Below are positions 8,167-15,486 of a DNA stretch of 34,773 bases, piece by piece. The DNA is from Streptomyces misionensis (GTDB taxonomy: Bacteria > Actinomycetota > Actinomycetes > Streptomycetales > Streptomycetaceae). Made by a program: the position numbers and the translations under genes. The stretch spans positions 92,703 through 127,475 of the forward strand of contig NZ_VOGW01000188.1 in the NCBI RefSeq assembly GCF_007896895.1, given 5' to 3'. Each line of letters starts with the position of its first letter. Position 1 is the stretch's first letter. The notes beneath the pieces were generated by a model. It did no database searches. It had not been told where the DNA came from and saw only the letters and a list, made by a program, of their open reading frames with translations.

Positions 8167-8874
8167 TCAGGCGTCCTTCGGCTCGACCCGGGCGACGACC
8201 GCGTGCGGCCGTCCCGGGTGGGGGGCGGTGAACGCGTCGTACAGGGCCGCGTGGTCACGCCCGTCGACCGTCACCGCGGACCAGCCCGCGGCCTCGAACC
8301 GGGCGGCGATCCCGCCGGGCCGGGCGTGGCTGGCGGAGGCGTTGTCCACCACCACGGTGTGCAGCCTGTCCAGTGCGGCGGGCCCGGCGAAGGCGATGGC
8401 CTCGTGGTTGCTGCCCTCGTCCAGTTCGGCGTCCCCGATCAGCACCCAGACCGCCGGATCGGCGAGGCCCTGGGCCTTCAGCCCCAGCGCGGTGCCCACC
8501 GCGATGGGCAGTCCGTGCCCGAGCGACCCGCTGCCGATCTCGGCCCCCGGCACCAGCACCCGGTCCGGGTGGTGCCCGAGCGGGGAGTCGTACGTGCCGA
8601 ATCCGGGCAGCCACTCGACCGGCAGGAAGCCCTTGGCGGCCAGCACCGCGTAGTACGCCATGGGCCCGTGCCCCTTGCTCAGCAGGAACCGGTCCCGTTC
8701 CGGGTCCGCGGTCCGCTCCGGCGCGATGCGCAGCACCCGGTCGTACAGCACCCAGAGCACGTCGAGCGTGGAGGTGGCCGCCGGGCCGTGCTTCTCGTCC
8801 CCGGTCATCAGCCCCATCAGCCGGGCCAGGTCGCCGTAGCCGTGGGTGCGGTGGTCGTCCGCTGTGATCGTCAT
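8167..8874 (-). CDS. Transketolase N-terminal subunit (thiamine diphosphate-binding domain)
   Basis: This protein of about 235 residues is the first half of a split transketolase. Visible features are FLLSKGHGPMAYYAVLAAKG, the GSLGHGLPIAVGTALGLK block, and the thiamine diphosphate motif beginning GDAELDEGSNHEA and ending near VVVDNAS. GDA replaces the textbook GDG, as is common in split enzymes. I chose the ATG at 8874 because it lies at the expected transcription start of the MerR-type promoter and behind GGGAGG; the longer reading from 8934 would run through that promoter. It forms an operon with the C-terminal subunit. Confidence 0.9.
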   Translation of the reverse strand: MTITADDHRTHGYGDLARLMGLMTGDEKHGPAATSTLDVLWVLYDRVLRIAPERTADPERDRFLLSKGHGPMAYYAVLAAKGFLPVEWLPGFGTYDSPLGHHPDRVLVPGAEIGSGSLGHGLPIAVGTALGLKAQGLADPAVWVLIGDAELDEGSNHEAIAFAGPAALDRLHTVVVDNASASHARPGGIAARFEAAGWSAVTVDGRDHAALYDAFTAPHPGRPHAVVARVEPKDA

Positions 8875-8912
8875 GCCTCCCAGCCTGCAACCTCGACCAA
8901 GCTTGAGGTCAA
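8875..8912 (-). promoter_or_regulatory. MerR-type promoter with SoxR-like operator, transketolase operon
   Basis: Reading on the - strand, a -35 TTGACC (8912-8907) and a -10 CAGGCT (8887-8882) are separated by 19 bases, the over-long spacing typical of MerR-family promoters. The spacer holds the interrupted inverted repeat CCTCAAGCTTGGTCGAGG (8908-8891), which resembles SoxR-type sites. The expected start of transcription, about seven bases past the -10, falls at or next to the ATG at 8874, so the transcript may be leaderless. No MerR gene lies in the window. Confidence 0.6.
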
Positions 8913-8999
8913 CAGGTAAGTCGTGCGCGATCACCGACCCGAGTGCGGTATTGTTTCCCTGCGCGTTTCACCGGGGGAAACCCCAGGTCAAACGGGCAC

Positions 9000-9073
<74 letters not shown>

Positions 9074-9092
9074 CTCGGCAGAGTCGTGGATC

Positions 9093-9126
9093 AGGGCCGA
9101 TTTCGGAGACATCCGAGGTCGGCCCT
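9093..9126 (+). terminator. Terminator hairpin of tRNA-Pro
   Basis: AGGGCCGA and TCGGCCCT form an eight-base outer stem around an inner TCGGA/TCCGA stem, about 20 bases after the tRNA end. There is only a weak T-rich tail. Confidence 0.7.
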
Positions 9127-9391
9127 TGGTCGTTCTCGGGGAGCAGTCGGGGACCGGCGTCCTTGGCCGGTGCCGAGATGCGGCTGCGGGCCCCGAGTCC
9201 CCAGAGCGTCGAAGACGAGTGATCCGACGCCTCCTGGGACGATCCGCAGCAGCGGTGCCGCTGTCCCGCCCCCGGCGTCTCCAACGCCTATCCTGTTCCG
9301 CGTGGCCGAGCCCTGCCCGCAGGCTCACCAACTGCCTGTCGTATTGAGTGAGTTGCACCCTTCAACCGAACAGAACCGTGCCGGGAGTGTC
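9127..9391. other. Non-coding gap between tRNA-Pro terminator and PaaX-type gene
   Basis: I see no convincing gene here. The + strand is open in frame with the downstream regulator but shows no family resemblance before the ATG at 9392. A short inverted repeat GTTGcacccttCAAC lies near 9353-9367, close to the expected promoter of the regulator. No copy of the tRNA 3' end, as an integration would leave, is visible here or elsewhere in the window. Confidence 0.5.
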
Positions 9392-10354
9392 ATGGTCCGT
9401 CCCTTCGACGTGCATGAGATCTACTCCGACGACCCGGCCGACTCGGTACGGTTCCCACTGCGGCGGGCCGGTGGCTCACCGCAGAGTCTCGCCGTCACCT
9501 TGCTGGCCGACTACACGCTGCGCACCCGTGCGGCCGTCCCCTCGGCGGCGATCGTCGCGCTGTTGGGTGAGTTCGGCGTCACCCCGGCCGCGAGCCGAAC
9601 CGCCATCAGCCGGCTGGCCCGCCGGGGCGTGCTGGAGAGCACCCGGCGGGGGCGGCACAGTTCCTACCGCTTGAGCGACCCGGCCGCGGTCAACCTCTCC
9701 CTCTCGGGCCATTCGATCGTGGCGTTCACCGAGCGGGCCGAGCAATGGGACGGCTCGTGGACGATCATCGCCTTCTCGCTTCCGGAGGGCCGCAGCGCCG
9801 AGCGAAGGACGCTGCGGGGACGACTCCGCTGGCTGGGATACGTGCCTCTGTATGACGGGCTGTGGCTGTCGCCCCGCCCCTTCACGCCGAGGGCACGGGA
9901 GGAGCTGGCCGCGGTCGGCTCGGGATCGCTGACGGTTTTCCGGGCCCAGCATGTGGAGCTGGAACAGACTGTCCGCCGCGATCCGCTGGACGCCTGGGAC
10001 GTCGCCGCCATCGCCGAGGAGTACACGTCGTTCATCGACAGGTGGAGTCCGCTGCTGGAGAGGATGCGGTCCGGTGAGGTCGGTGGCGCCGAGGCGGTGT
10101 CCGCTCGTACCGAGGTGATGGACACCTATCGCCAGTTCCATGTCCTTGACCCGCTGCTGCCGATGCGCTGCATGCCGCAGGGCTGGCGACGGCTGGAGGT
10201 CCGGAACGTCTTCGACGCCGTCTACGACGGGCTCGCGAGGACGGCCCAGGAGCATGTCCGAACGGTGGCGGCGTCGTCCTCGACAGGGCACGACGGCATC
10301 GGCGCGCACACAACGGGTGACCTGCTCGCGGGGGTCTGGCACGGGGAAGGGTGA
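9392..10354 (+). CDS. PaaX-family transcriptional regulator
   Basis: This 320-residue protein matches the PaaX family. It has an N-terminal winged helix (about residues 25-85) with TLLADYTLRT and TPAASRTAISRLARRGVLES, followed by a wing RRGRHSSYRLS. The central domain carries the PaaX pattern WDGSWTIIAFSLPEGRSAER and RGRLRWLGYVPLYDGLWLSP, and a C-terminal helical domain has LDPLLPMRCMPQGWRRLE. PaaX represses phenylacetate catabolism in E. coli; actinobacterial paralogues have varied, mostly unknown targets. GGGAG precedes the ATG at 9392. It sits directly upstream of the secreted carbohydrate enzyme cluster on the same strand, with a 395-base gap holding a palindrome, so it may regulate that cluster. 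Confidence 0.88.
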   Translation: MVRPFDVHEIYSDDPADSVRFPLRRAGGSPQSLAVTLLADYTLRTRAAVPSAAIVALLGEFGVTPAASRTAISRLARRGVLESTRRGRHSSYRLSDPAAVNLSLSGHSIVAFTERAEQWDGSWTIIAFSLPEGRSAERRTLRGRLRWLGYVPLYDGLWLSPRPFTPRAREELAAVGSGSLTVFRAQHVELEQTVRRDPLDAWDVAAIAEEYTSFIDRWSPLLERMRSGEVGGAEAVSARTEVMDTYRQFHVLDPLLPMRCMPQGWRRLEVRNVFDAVYDGLARTAQEHVRTVAASSSTGHDGIGAHTTGDLLAGVWHGEG

Positions 10355-10749
10355 CGGCGCGTCGGACACCCGGGTGCCCGTCCCGCTCGCCTGTTGAGCC
10401 GGGGTGCTGCCCGGACCGGGAGCGGGCCCTGTGCCCGCCAGGTGATTGACGGCGTCCAGTCAATTGACGCTTTCCTGTCCCGTCGGTAACGTCACTGTCA
10501 TATAAGCTCGCGAGTTCATGAGCCTCCCGGTGCATCGGCCTCCGGGCGTGGCCGGCACCCCGGTACGCAGCCCGGCGCCGTGGATCCGTGTCTCCTCCGA
10601 CCCAGAGGCCGCGCGGGTCGACCGCAGCCGCACCGGTCGCAGTCCGTCGCGCCTGCACCACAGGCATGCCGGGCAGGCGGGCGTTCCTCCCCGACCGCCG
10701 GTTCGTCCGGCGTCCGCAGGTGCCACCGGCGAACTCCAGGGAGTCAGCT
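10355..10749. other. Intergenic regulatory region upstream of the CBM2 esterase
   Basis: This 395-base gap holds one clear promoter with overlapping palindromes (10445-10492) and then a leader of about 250 bases. The leader is open in frame with the esterase but shows no protein-like signal before the signal peptide at 10750. No gene is seen on either strand. Confidence 0.5.
10445..10492 (+). promoter_or_regulatory. Promoter with overlapping palindromic operator
   Basis: A vegetative-type promoter is visible: TTGACG (10464-10469), a 17-base spacer, TAACGT (10487-10492). ATTGAC occurs at 10445, its complement GTCAAT at 10459, and ATTGAC again at 10463, so GTCAATTGAC at 10459-10468 is a perfect palindrome overlapping the -35. 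A protein bound there would block RNA polymerase. The adjacent PaaX-type protein is a natural candidate, which is inference. Confidence 0.55.
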
Positions 10750-12039
10750 GTGGAAATGCCACGCAAGGTGTCAGCGAGGCTGGCCGCCGTGTTGGCGGCG
10801 ACCGCCCTCGTGCTGTCGGCCCTGGTCATGGCGACGCCGGCCTCTGCGGCGTCCCTGACCCAGGTGACGAACTTCGGTGACAACCCCGGCAACATGCAGA
10901 TGCACGTCTACGTGCCGGTGACGCATACCGCGAAGCCGGCCATCGTCCTGGCCATGCACGGCTGCGGCGGCTCCGGCCCGGACTTCTACTCCGGCAGCGA
11001 GTTCGCGTCGCTCGCCGATCGGTACGGATTCGTCGTCATCTATCCGACCGCCACACAGTCGGCGGGTTTCGGCAACTGCTTCGACACCTGGTCGGACGCG
11101 GCCAAGCGCCGCGGTGGAGGCAGTGACCCGGTCTCCCTGATCTCGATGATCAACTATGTGGAGCAGCACTACAACGGCGATCCGAAGCAGGTCTTCGCCA
11201 CCGGGAGTTCATCCGGCGGCATGATGACCGACGAGATGCTCGCCCTCTACCCCGACGTGTTCAAGGCGGGCGCCGCCTTCATGGGCGTTCCGTTCGGGTG
11301 CTTCGCCAACGCGGCGGACTACCCGCCCACGACCAGCAAGTGCACCGGCGGGAGCATGACGAGGACCCCGCAGGAGTGGGGCGATCTGGTGCGGCAGGCC
11401 TACCCGGGATACGCCGGGCCGCGGCCGCCCCTCCAGCTGTGGCACGGAACCAGTGACACCCTCGTGCCGTACCAGCTGCTTCAGGAGGACATCAAGCAGT
11501 GGACCGACGTGTTCGGGCTGAGTCGGACACCGACGTCCACCGACACGCCGCAGGCCGGCTGGACGCGGCAGCGCTTCGCCGACCCGTCCGGCACGGTGAA
11601 CGTGGAGGCGTACAGCGTCCAGGGCGCCGGTCATTCTCTTCCGTCGAGCGGGATGGCCGGGTACGCCATCCAGTTCTTCGGCCTCACCGGGAGCCCGGGT
11701 ACCACCCCGCCGACCGGCGGGGCCGGGTGCAAGGTGACCGCAGCGGTCAGCTCGTGGAACACCGGACTGACCGAGAACATCACCATCACCGACACGGGCG
11801 ATTCCGCGGTGAACGGATGGTCGCTGACGTTCACTCTCCCCGGCGGGCAGACGATCACCAACGGGTGGAACGCCTCCTACACGCCGTCGAGCGGCCAGGT
11901 GACCGCGACCAACGAGAGTTTCAACGGCGCGCTCGCTCCGGGGCAGTCCACGACGATCGGCTTCCAGGCCACGCACACCGGTAACACGGCCGCGCCTAGG
12001 GGCTTCGTCCTCAACGGCGCGACCTGCGCCGCAGGCTGA
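10750..12039 (+). CDS. Secreted PHB-depolymerase-type esterase (probable acetylxylan/feruloyl esterase) with CBM2
   Basis: This 429-residue secreted enzyme has a Sec signal peptide ending near PASAA. It is followed by an alpha/beta-hydrolase of the PHB depolymerase/CE1 type: oxyanion region VLAMHGCGGSGPDF, FVVIYPTATQ, and the nucleophile elbow GSSSG with the serine at about residue 154. The likely charge-relay residues lie near GTSDTLVPY and GAGHSLP. After a short Pro/Thr/Gly linker comes a CBM2 (about 327-427) with paired terminal cysteines and the tryptophans of a cellulose- or xylan-binding face. Within a hemicellulose cluster, removal of acetyl or feruloyl groups from xylan is more likely than polyester degradation. 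AGGGAG at 10738-10743 favours the GTG at 10750 over the ATG at 10756. Confidence 0.88.
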   Translation: MEMPRKVSARLAAVLAATALVLSALVMATPASAASLTQVTNFGDNPGNMQMHVYVPVTHTAKPAIVLAMHGCGGSGPDFYSGSEFASLADRYGFVVIYPTATQSAGFGNCFDTWSDAAKRRGGGSDPVSLISMINYVEQHYNGDPKQVFATGSSSGGMMTDEMLALYPDVFKAGAAFMGVPFGCFANAADYPPTTSKCTGGSMTRTPQEWGDLVRQAYPGYAGPRPPLQLWHGTSDTLVPYQLLQEDIKQWTDVFGLSRTPTSTDTPQAGWTRQRFADPSGTVNVEAYSVQGAGHSLPSSGMAGYAIQFFGLTGSPGTTPPTGGAGCKVTAAVSSWNTGLTENITITDTGDSAVNGWSLTFTLPGGQTITNGWNASYTPSSGQVTATNESFNGALAPGQSTTIGFQATHTGNTAAPRGFVLNGATCAAG

Positions 12040-12055
12040 CCTGACCGGCCGGACA

Positions 12056-12093
12056 CCCGGCGGGGCGGAACTTCAGGGCTCCGCCCCGCCGGG
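12056..12093 (+). terminator. Terminator after the CBM2 esterase
   Basis: A perfect 14-base stem, CCCGGCGGGGCGGA pairing with TCCGCCCCGCCGGG around a ten-base loop, starts 17 bases after the stop codon. Confidence 0.8.
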
Positions 12094-12200
12094 CGAGCGA
12101 TCCGGAACAGGGGGAGCGGCTCACCGCCGATACGCGAGATTTTCAATGTCATGAACAGATCGAATCGCACGTTCGTCTACCCAAGGATCAGGACGTCCCC

Positions 12201-13622
12201 ATGCGCAAACGAAGTCTCGACCACAGGCACCTCTCAGGGGTGTTCACCGCCGCGATCACCGTTCTGGTCGCGTTGGCGGCGATGCTCGGCGCAGGTCCGG
12301 CCCAGGCGGCCACCAGTGGCGCCTTGCAGCATGCCGCTTCCGGACGGTGTCTGGATCTGCCGAACTCCACCACCACCGACGGTACGTACCTGCAGATCTG
12401 GGACTGCTCGGGCAAGTCCAACCAGCAGTGGACGCTGACCGACAGCAACCAGCTGACCGTGCTCGGCAAGTGCCTGGACGTGCCGAACCACGCCACCACG
12501 GCCGGTACCCAGCTGGAGATCTGGAGCTGCAACGGCGGCACGAACCAGCAGTGGCGGGTGAACTCCGACGGCTCGGTCGTCGCCACGGAGTCCGGGCTGT
12601 GCCTGGACGCGAAGGACAACGGCACCGCCAACGGCACGCGGGTGCAGCTGTGGACGTGCACCGGCAGCAGCAACCAGAAGTGGTCCGGCCTGTCCGGGGG
12701 ATCCACGGGCGGCGGCACCTGCACCCTTCCCTCGACGTACAAGTGGTCGTCGACGAGTTCGCTCGCGCAGCCGGCCAACGGGTGGGTCTCGCTCAAGGAC
12801 TTCACCACCGTGACGTACAACGGCAAGCACCTGGTCTACGGGTCGAACGTGAACGGAACCTCGTACGGCTCGATGGCGTTCGCCCCGTTCGCGAACTGGT
12901 CCGACATGGCGTCGGCCGGCCAGACCGGGATGAGCCAGGCCGCGGTGGCGCCCACGCTGTTCTACTTCGCGCCCAAGAACATCTGGGTCCTCGCCTACCA
13001 GTGGGGTTCCTCGCCCTTCATGTACCGCACGTCGAGTGACCCCACCAACGCCAACGGCTGGTCCTCGCCGCAGGCGCTGTTCACCGGCAGCATCTCGGGC
13101 TCCGACACCGGTCCGATCGACCAGACCCTCATCGCCGACGGCTCGAACATGTACCTGTTCTTCGCCGGTGACAACGGCAGCATCTACCGCGCGAGCATGC
13201 CGATCGGAAACTTCCCGGGCAGCTTCGGCTCCTCGTACACGACGGTCATGACCGACTCGAAGGCCAACCTGTTCGAGGCGCCCCAGGTCTACAAGGTCCA
13301 GGGCCAGAACCAGTACCTCATGATCGTCGAGGCGATGGGGGCGAACGGCCGCTACTTCCGCTCGTTCACGGCCTCCAGCCTGAGCGGTTCGTGGACCGCG
13401 CAGGCCGCCAGTGAGAGCAGTCCCTTCGCGGGCAAGGCCAACAGCGGCGCCACCTGGACCAACGACATCAGCCACGGTGACCTGGTCCGTAACAACCCCG
13501 ACCAGACCATGACCATCGATCCCTGCAACCTGCAGTTCCTCTACCAGGGAAAGTCGCCCAACGCGACCGGAAGTTACGACCAGCTGCCGTGGCGGCCGGG
13601 CGTCCTCACCCTCCAGCGCTGA
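12201..13622 (+). CDS. Secreted GH62 alpha-L-arabinofuranosidase with N-terminal CBM13
   Basis: This 473-residue enzyme has a signal peptide ending near AQAA. An N-terminal CBM13 trefoil follows, with three repeats each carrying an LD and a QxW (LDLPNSTTTDGT, LDVPNHATTAGT, LDAKDNGTANGT), then a GH62 domain from about residue 175. GH62 enzymes remove arabinofuranosyl side chains from arabinoxylan. By motif I place the general base at Asp200 (SLKDFTT), the pKa modulator at Asp307 (GPIDQT) and the general acid at Glu359 (NLFEAP). The length and order match S. coelicolor Araf62A as I remember it. It lies between the esterase and the xylanase, each with its own terminator, so it is probably transcribed separately. 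Confidence 0.92.
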   Translation: MRKRSLDHRHLSGVFTAAITVLVALAAMLGAGPAQAATSGALQHAASGRCLDLPNSTTTDGTYLQIWDCSGKSNQQWTLTDSNQLTVLGKCLDVPNHATTAGTQLEIWSCNGGTNQQWRVNSDGSVVATESGLCLDAKDNGTANGTRVQLWTCTGSSNQKWSGLSGGSTGGGTCTLPSTYKWSSTSSLAQPANGWVSLKDFTTVTYNGKHLVYGSNVNGTSYGSMAFAPFANWSDMASAGQTGMSQAAVAPTLFYFAPKNIWVLAYQWGSSPFMYRTSSDPTNANGWSSPQALFTGSISGSDTGPIDQTLIADGSNMYLFFAGDNGSIYRASMPIGNFPGSFGSSYTTVMTDSKANLFEAPQVYKVQGQNQYLMIVEAMGANGRYFRSFTASSLSGSWTAQAASESSPFAGKANSGATWTNDISHGDLVRNNPDQTMTIDPCNLQFLYQGKSPNATGSYDQLPWRPGVLTLQR

Positions 13623-13653
13623 TCCACCCGGCGCACCGGTAGGCATGCGACGG

Positions 13654-13696
13654 CACGGGAGCCCCGGTCGCCCGCCGGCTGGGGCTCCTTTCGTGC
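13654..13696 (+). terminator. Terminator after the GH62 gene
   Basis: GGAGCCCC (13658-13665) pairs with GGGGCTCC (13681-13688), followed by TTTC. Flanking GCACG and CGTGC extend the stem with a bulge. Confidence 0.8.
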
Positions 13697-13818
13697 GGCA
13701 TGTCAGGGCGGGTCGCGACCGGCCCCCGATGGTCCGCGCCGCCGGACGCCTTGTCCGACTCCCTGAGCGTGGAAGAACGATCCGCCCGTGTCCTCTCTGT
13801 CCTCGAGAAGGAGAATCC

Positions 13819-15258
13819 ATGATGTTCCAGATCCTGGGCGGAATACGCCCACGAGCGATGCTGGCGGCAGCCGGTCTCGCCACTGTCGGCGTCGCCTTCC
13901 TGGCCGCGCCGCCGAGTGCCCACGCGGTGGACGCCGGGTCGCTGGGGGCCACGGCGGCGCAGTCGGGCCGCTACTTCGGCACGGCCGTACCCGCCGGCAA
14001 GCTCGGTGACTCGGCCTACACCGGCATCCTTGATCGCGAGTTCAACGCGATCACCCCGGAGAACGAGATGAAGTGGGACACGACGGAGCCGTCCCGCGGA
14101 TCGTTCAACTTCGGCCCCGGAGACCAGATCGTCAGTCACGCGTCCGCGCACGGGCAGCGGATGCGCGGCCACACCCTGGTCTGGCACAACCAGTTGCCGA
14201 GCTGGGTCGGTTCGATCACCGACGCGGCCACGCTGCGCAGTGTGATGGACAACCACATCACCACCGAGATGACCCACTACAAGGGCAAGATCTACGCCTG
14301 GGACGTGGTCAACGAGGCGTTCGCCGACGACGGCAGCGGCCGGCAGCGCAGCTCGGTGTTCCACAACGTGCTCGGCGACGGCTTCATCGAGGAAGCCTTC
14401 CGCACCGCCCGGGCGGCCGACCCCGCGGCCAAGCTCTGCTACAACGACTACAACATCGAGAACTGGTCCGACGCCAAGACCCAGGGCGTCTACACCATGG
14501 TCAAGGACTTCAAGTCCCGCGGCGTGCCGATCGACTGCGTCGGCTTCCAGAGCCACTTCGGCTCCAGCGGACCGCCCGCGAGCTTCCAGACCACTCTGGC
14601 CGACTTCGCGGCTCTCGGCGTGGACGTCCAGGTGACCGAACTCGACATCGCCCAGGCGTCCGCCACCGCCTACTCCAACGCCGTCAAGGCGTGCATGAAC
14701 GTCTCCCGCTGTACGGGGATCACCACCTGGGGCATCCGGGACAGCGACTCCTGGCGCTCCGGGGACAGCCCTCTCCTCTTCGACGGCAACGGCAACAAGA
14801 AGCCGGCCTACAGCGCCGTGATCACGGCCCTCGGCGGCTCCTCGACCGGAGGCGGCGGGGGGTCCACCGGTGCGCTGCGCGCGGTGAGCGCGGGCCGGTG
14901 TCTCGATGTGCCGAACTCCTCGACGACCGCGGGGACCAACCTGCAGATCTGGGATTGCAACGGACGGGCCAACCAGACCTGGTCCGCCACCCCCTCCAAC
15001 CAGCTGACGGTCTTCTCCGGCGACTCCCAGCGCTGCCTGGACGCCTACGACAACCAGACCACTCCGGGCACGAAGGTGGACATCTGGCCGTGCAACGGCG
15101 GTGCGAACCAGCAGTGGAGGCTCAACTCGGACGGCACCGTCACCGGGGTCCAGTCCGGACTGTGCCTGGACGTCACGGGAGCGGCCACCGCCAACGGCAC
15201 CGGCGTCGAGCTGTGGACCTGCAACGGCCAGAGCAACCAGAAATGGACCCTCGGCTGA
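13819..15258 (+). CDS. Secreted GH10 endo-1,4-beta-xylanase with C-terminal CBM13
   Basis: This 479-residue enzyme closely resembles S. lividans XlnA in length and order: signal peptide (ending near AHAV), GH10 barrel (about 40-345), Gly/Ser linker, and a CBM13 trefoil (about 355-479) with three QxW repeats. The acid/base glutamate is at about residue 166 in WDVVNEAF and the nucleophile at about 274 in VTELDI. Their 108-residue spacing equals that of XlnA. ITPENEMKWD and HTLVWHNQLP are GH10 signatures. AGAAGGAGA before the ATG at 13819 decides the start. It cuts the xylan backbone exposed by the neighbouring esterase and arabinofuranosidases. A GGTCGCGACC palindrome lies about 100 bases upstream. 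Confidence 0.95.
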   Translation: MMFQILGGIRPRAMLAAAGLATVGVAFLAAPPSAHAVDAGSLGATAAQSGRYFGTAVPAGKLGDSAYTGILDREFNAITPENEMKWDTTEPSRGSFNFGPGDQIVSHASAHGQRMRGHTLVWHNQLPSWVGSITDAATLRSVMDNHITTEMTHYKGKIYAWDVVNEAFADDGSGRQRSSVFHNVLGDGFIEEAFRTARAADPAAKLCYNDYNIENWSDAKTQGVYTMVKDFKSRGVPIDCVGFQSHFGSSGPPASFQTTLADFAALGVDVQVTELDIAQASATAYSNAVKACMNVSRCTGITTWGIRDSDSWRSGDSPLLFDGNGNKKPAYSAVITALGGSSTGGGGGSTGALRAVSAGRCLDVPNSSTTAGTNLQIWDCNGRANQTWSATPSNQLTVFSGDSQRCLDAYDNQTTPGTKVDIWPCNGGANQQWRLNSDGTVTGVQSGLCLDVTGAATANGTGVELWTCNGQSNQKWTLG

Positions 15259-15350
15259 CCCGGACGTGACGGCAGCCGTCACCCGGTCCGCAACCCCCTG
15301 CGCCGGTACGGCGGCGATACCCCGGCGGATCGCCTCCGCGGCCCGGTGAC

Positions 15351-15388
15351 CAGTCGGCTCTGCCCCGATCACGGGACAGAGCCGACTG
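15351..15388. terminator. Bidirectional terminator between the xylanase and GH59 genes
   Basis: CAGTCGGCTCTG (15351-15362) pairs perfectly with CAGAGCCGACTG (15377-15388), with an inner CCCG/CGGG stem. It lies between convergent genes and could stop transcription from both sides. Confidence 0.85.
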
Positions 15389-15450
15389 CCTCACGGACCC
15401 CGGGGGCGACGTACTCGGGGGATCGTCCACTCGTTGCCGAACGGACGGGA

Positions 15451-15479
15451 GGGCCGGGCGCGCCGAGACGACCGGCCCC
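15451..15479 (-). terminator. Terminator hairpin after the GH59 gene
   Basis: GGGCCGG and CCGGCCC form a seven-base stem eight bases beyond the GH59 stop on the - strand. There is no T-run. Confidence 0.5.
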
Positions 15480-15486
15480 TTCGGGA

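Noticed and set aside
9086..9391. In-frame upstream extension of the PaaX-type protein
   Set aside because: It overlaps the tRNA terminator and has no family resemblance; the ATG at 9392 has a ribosome site.
12345..12690. Regular repeats in the CBM13 coding regions as a possible CRISPR-like array
   Set aside because: They are diverged coding repeats of a beta-trefoil with preserved reading frame.
12234..15372. Two long - strand open frames opposite the GH62 and GH10 genes
   Set aside because: Shadows of the well-supported + strand enzymes.
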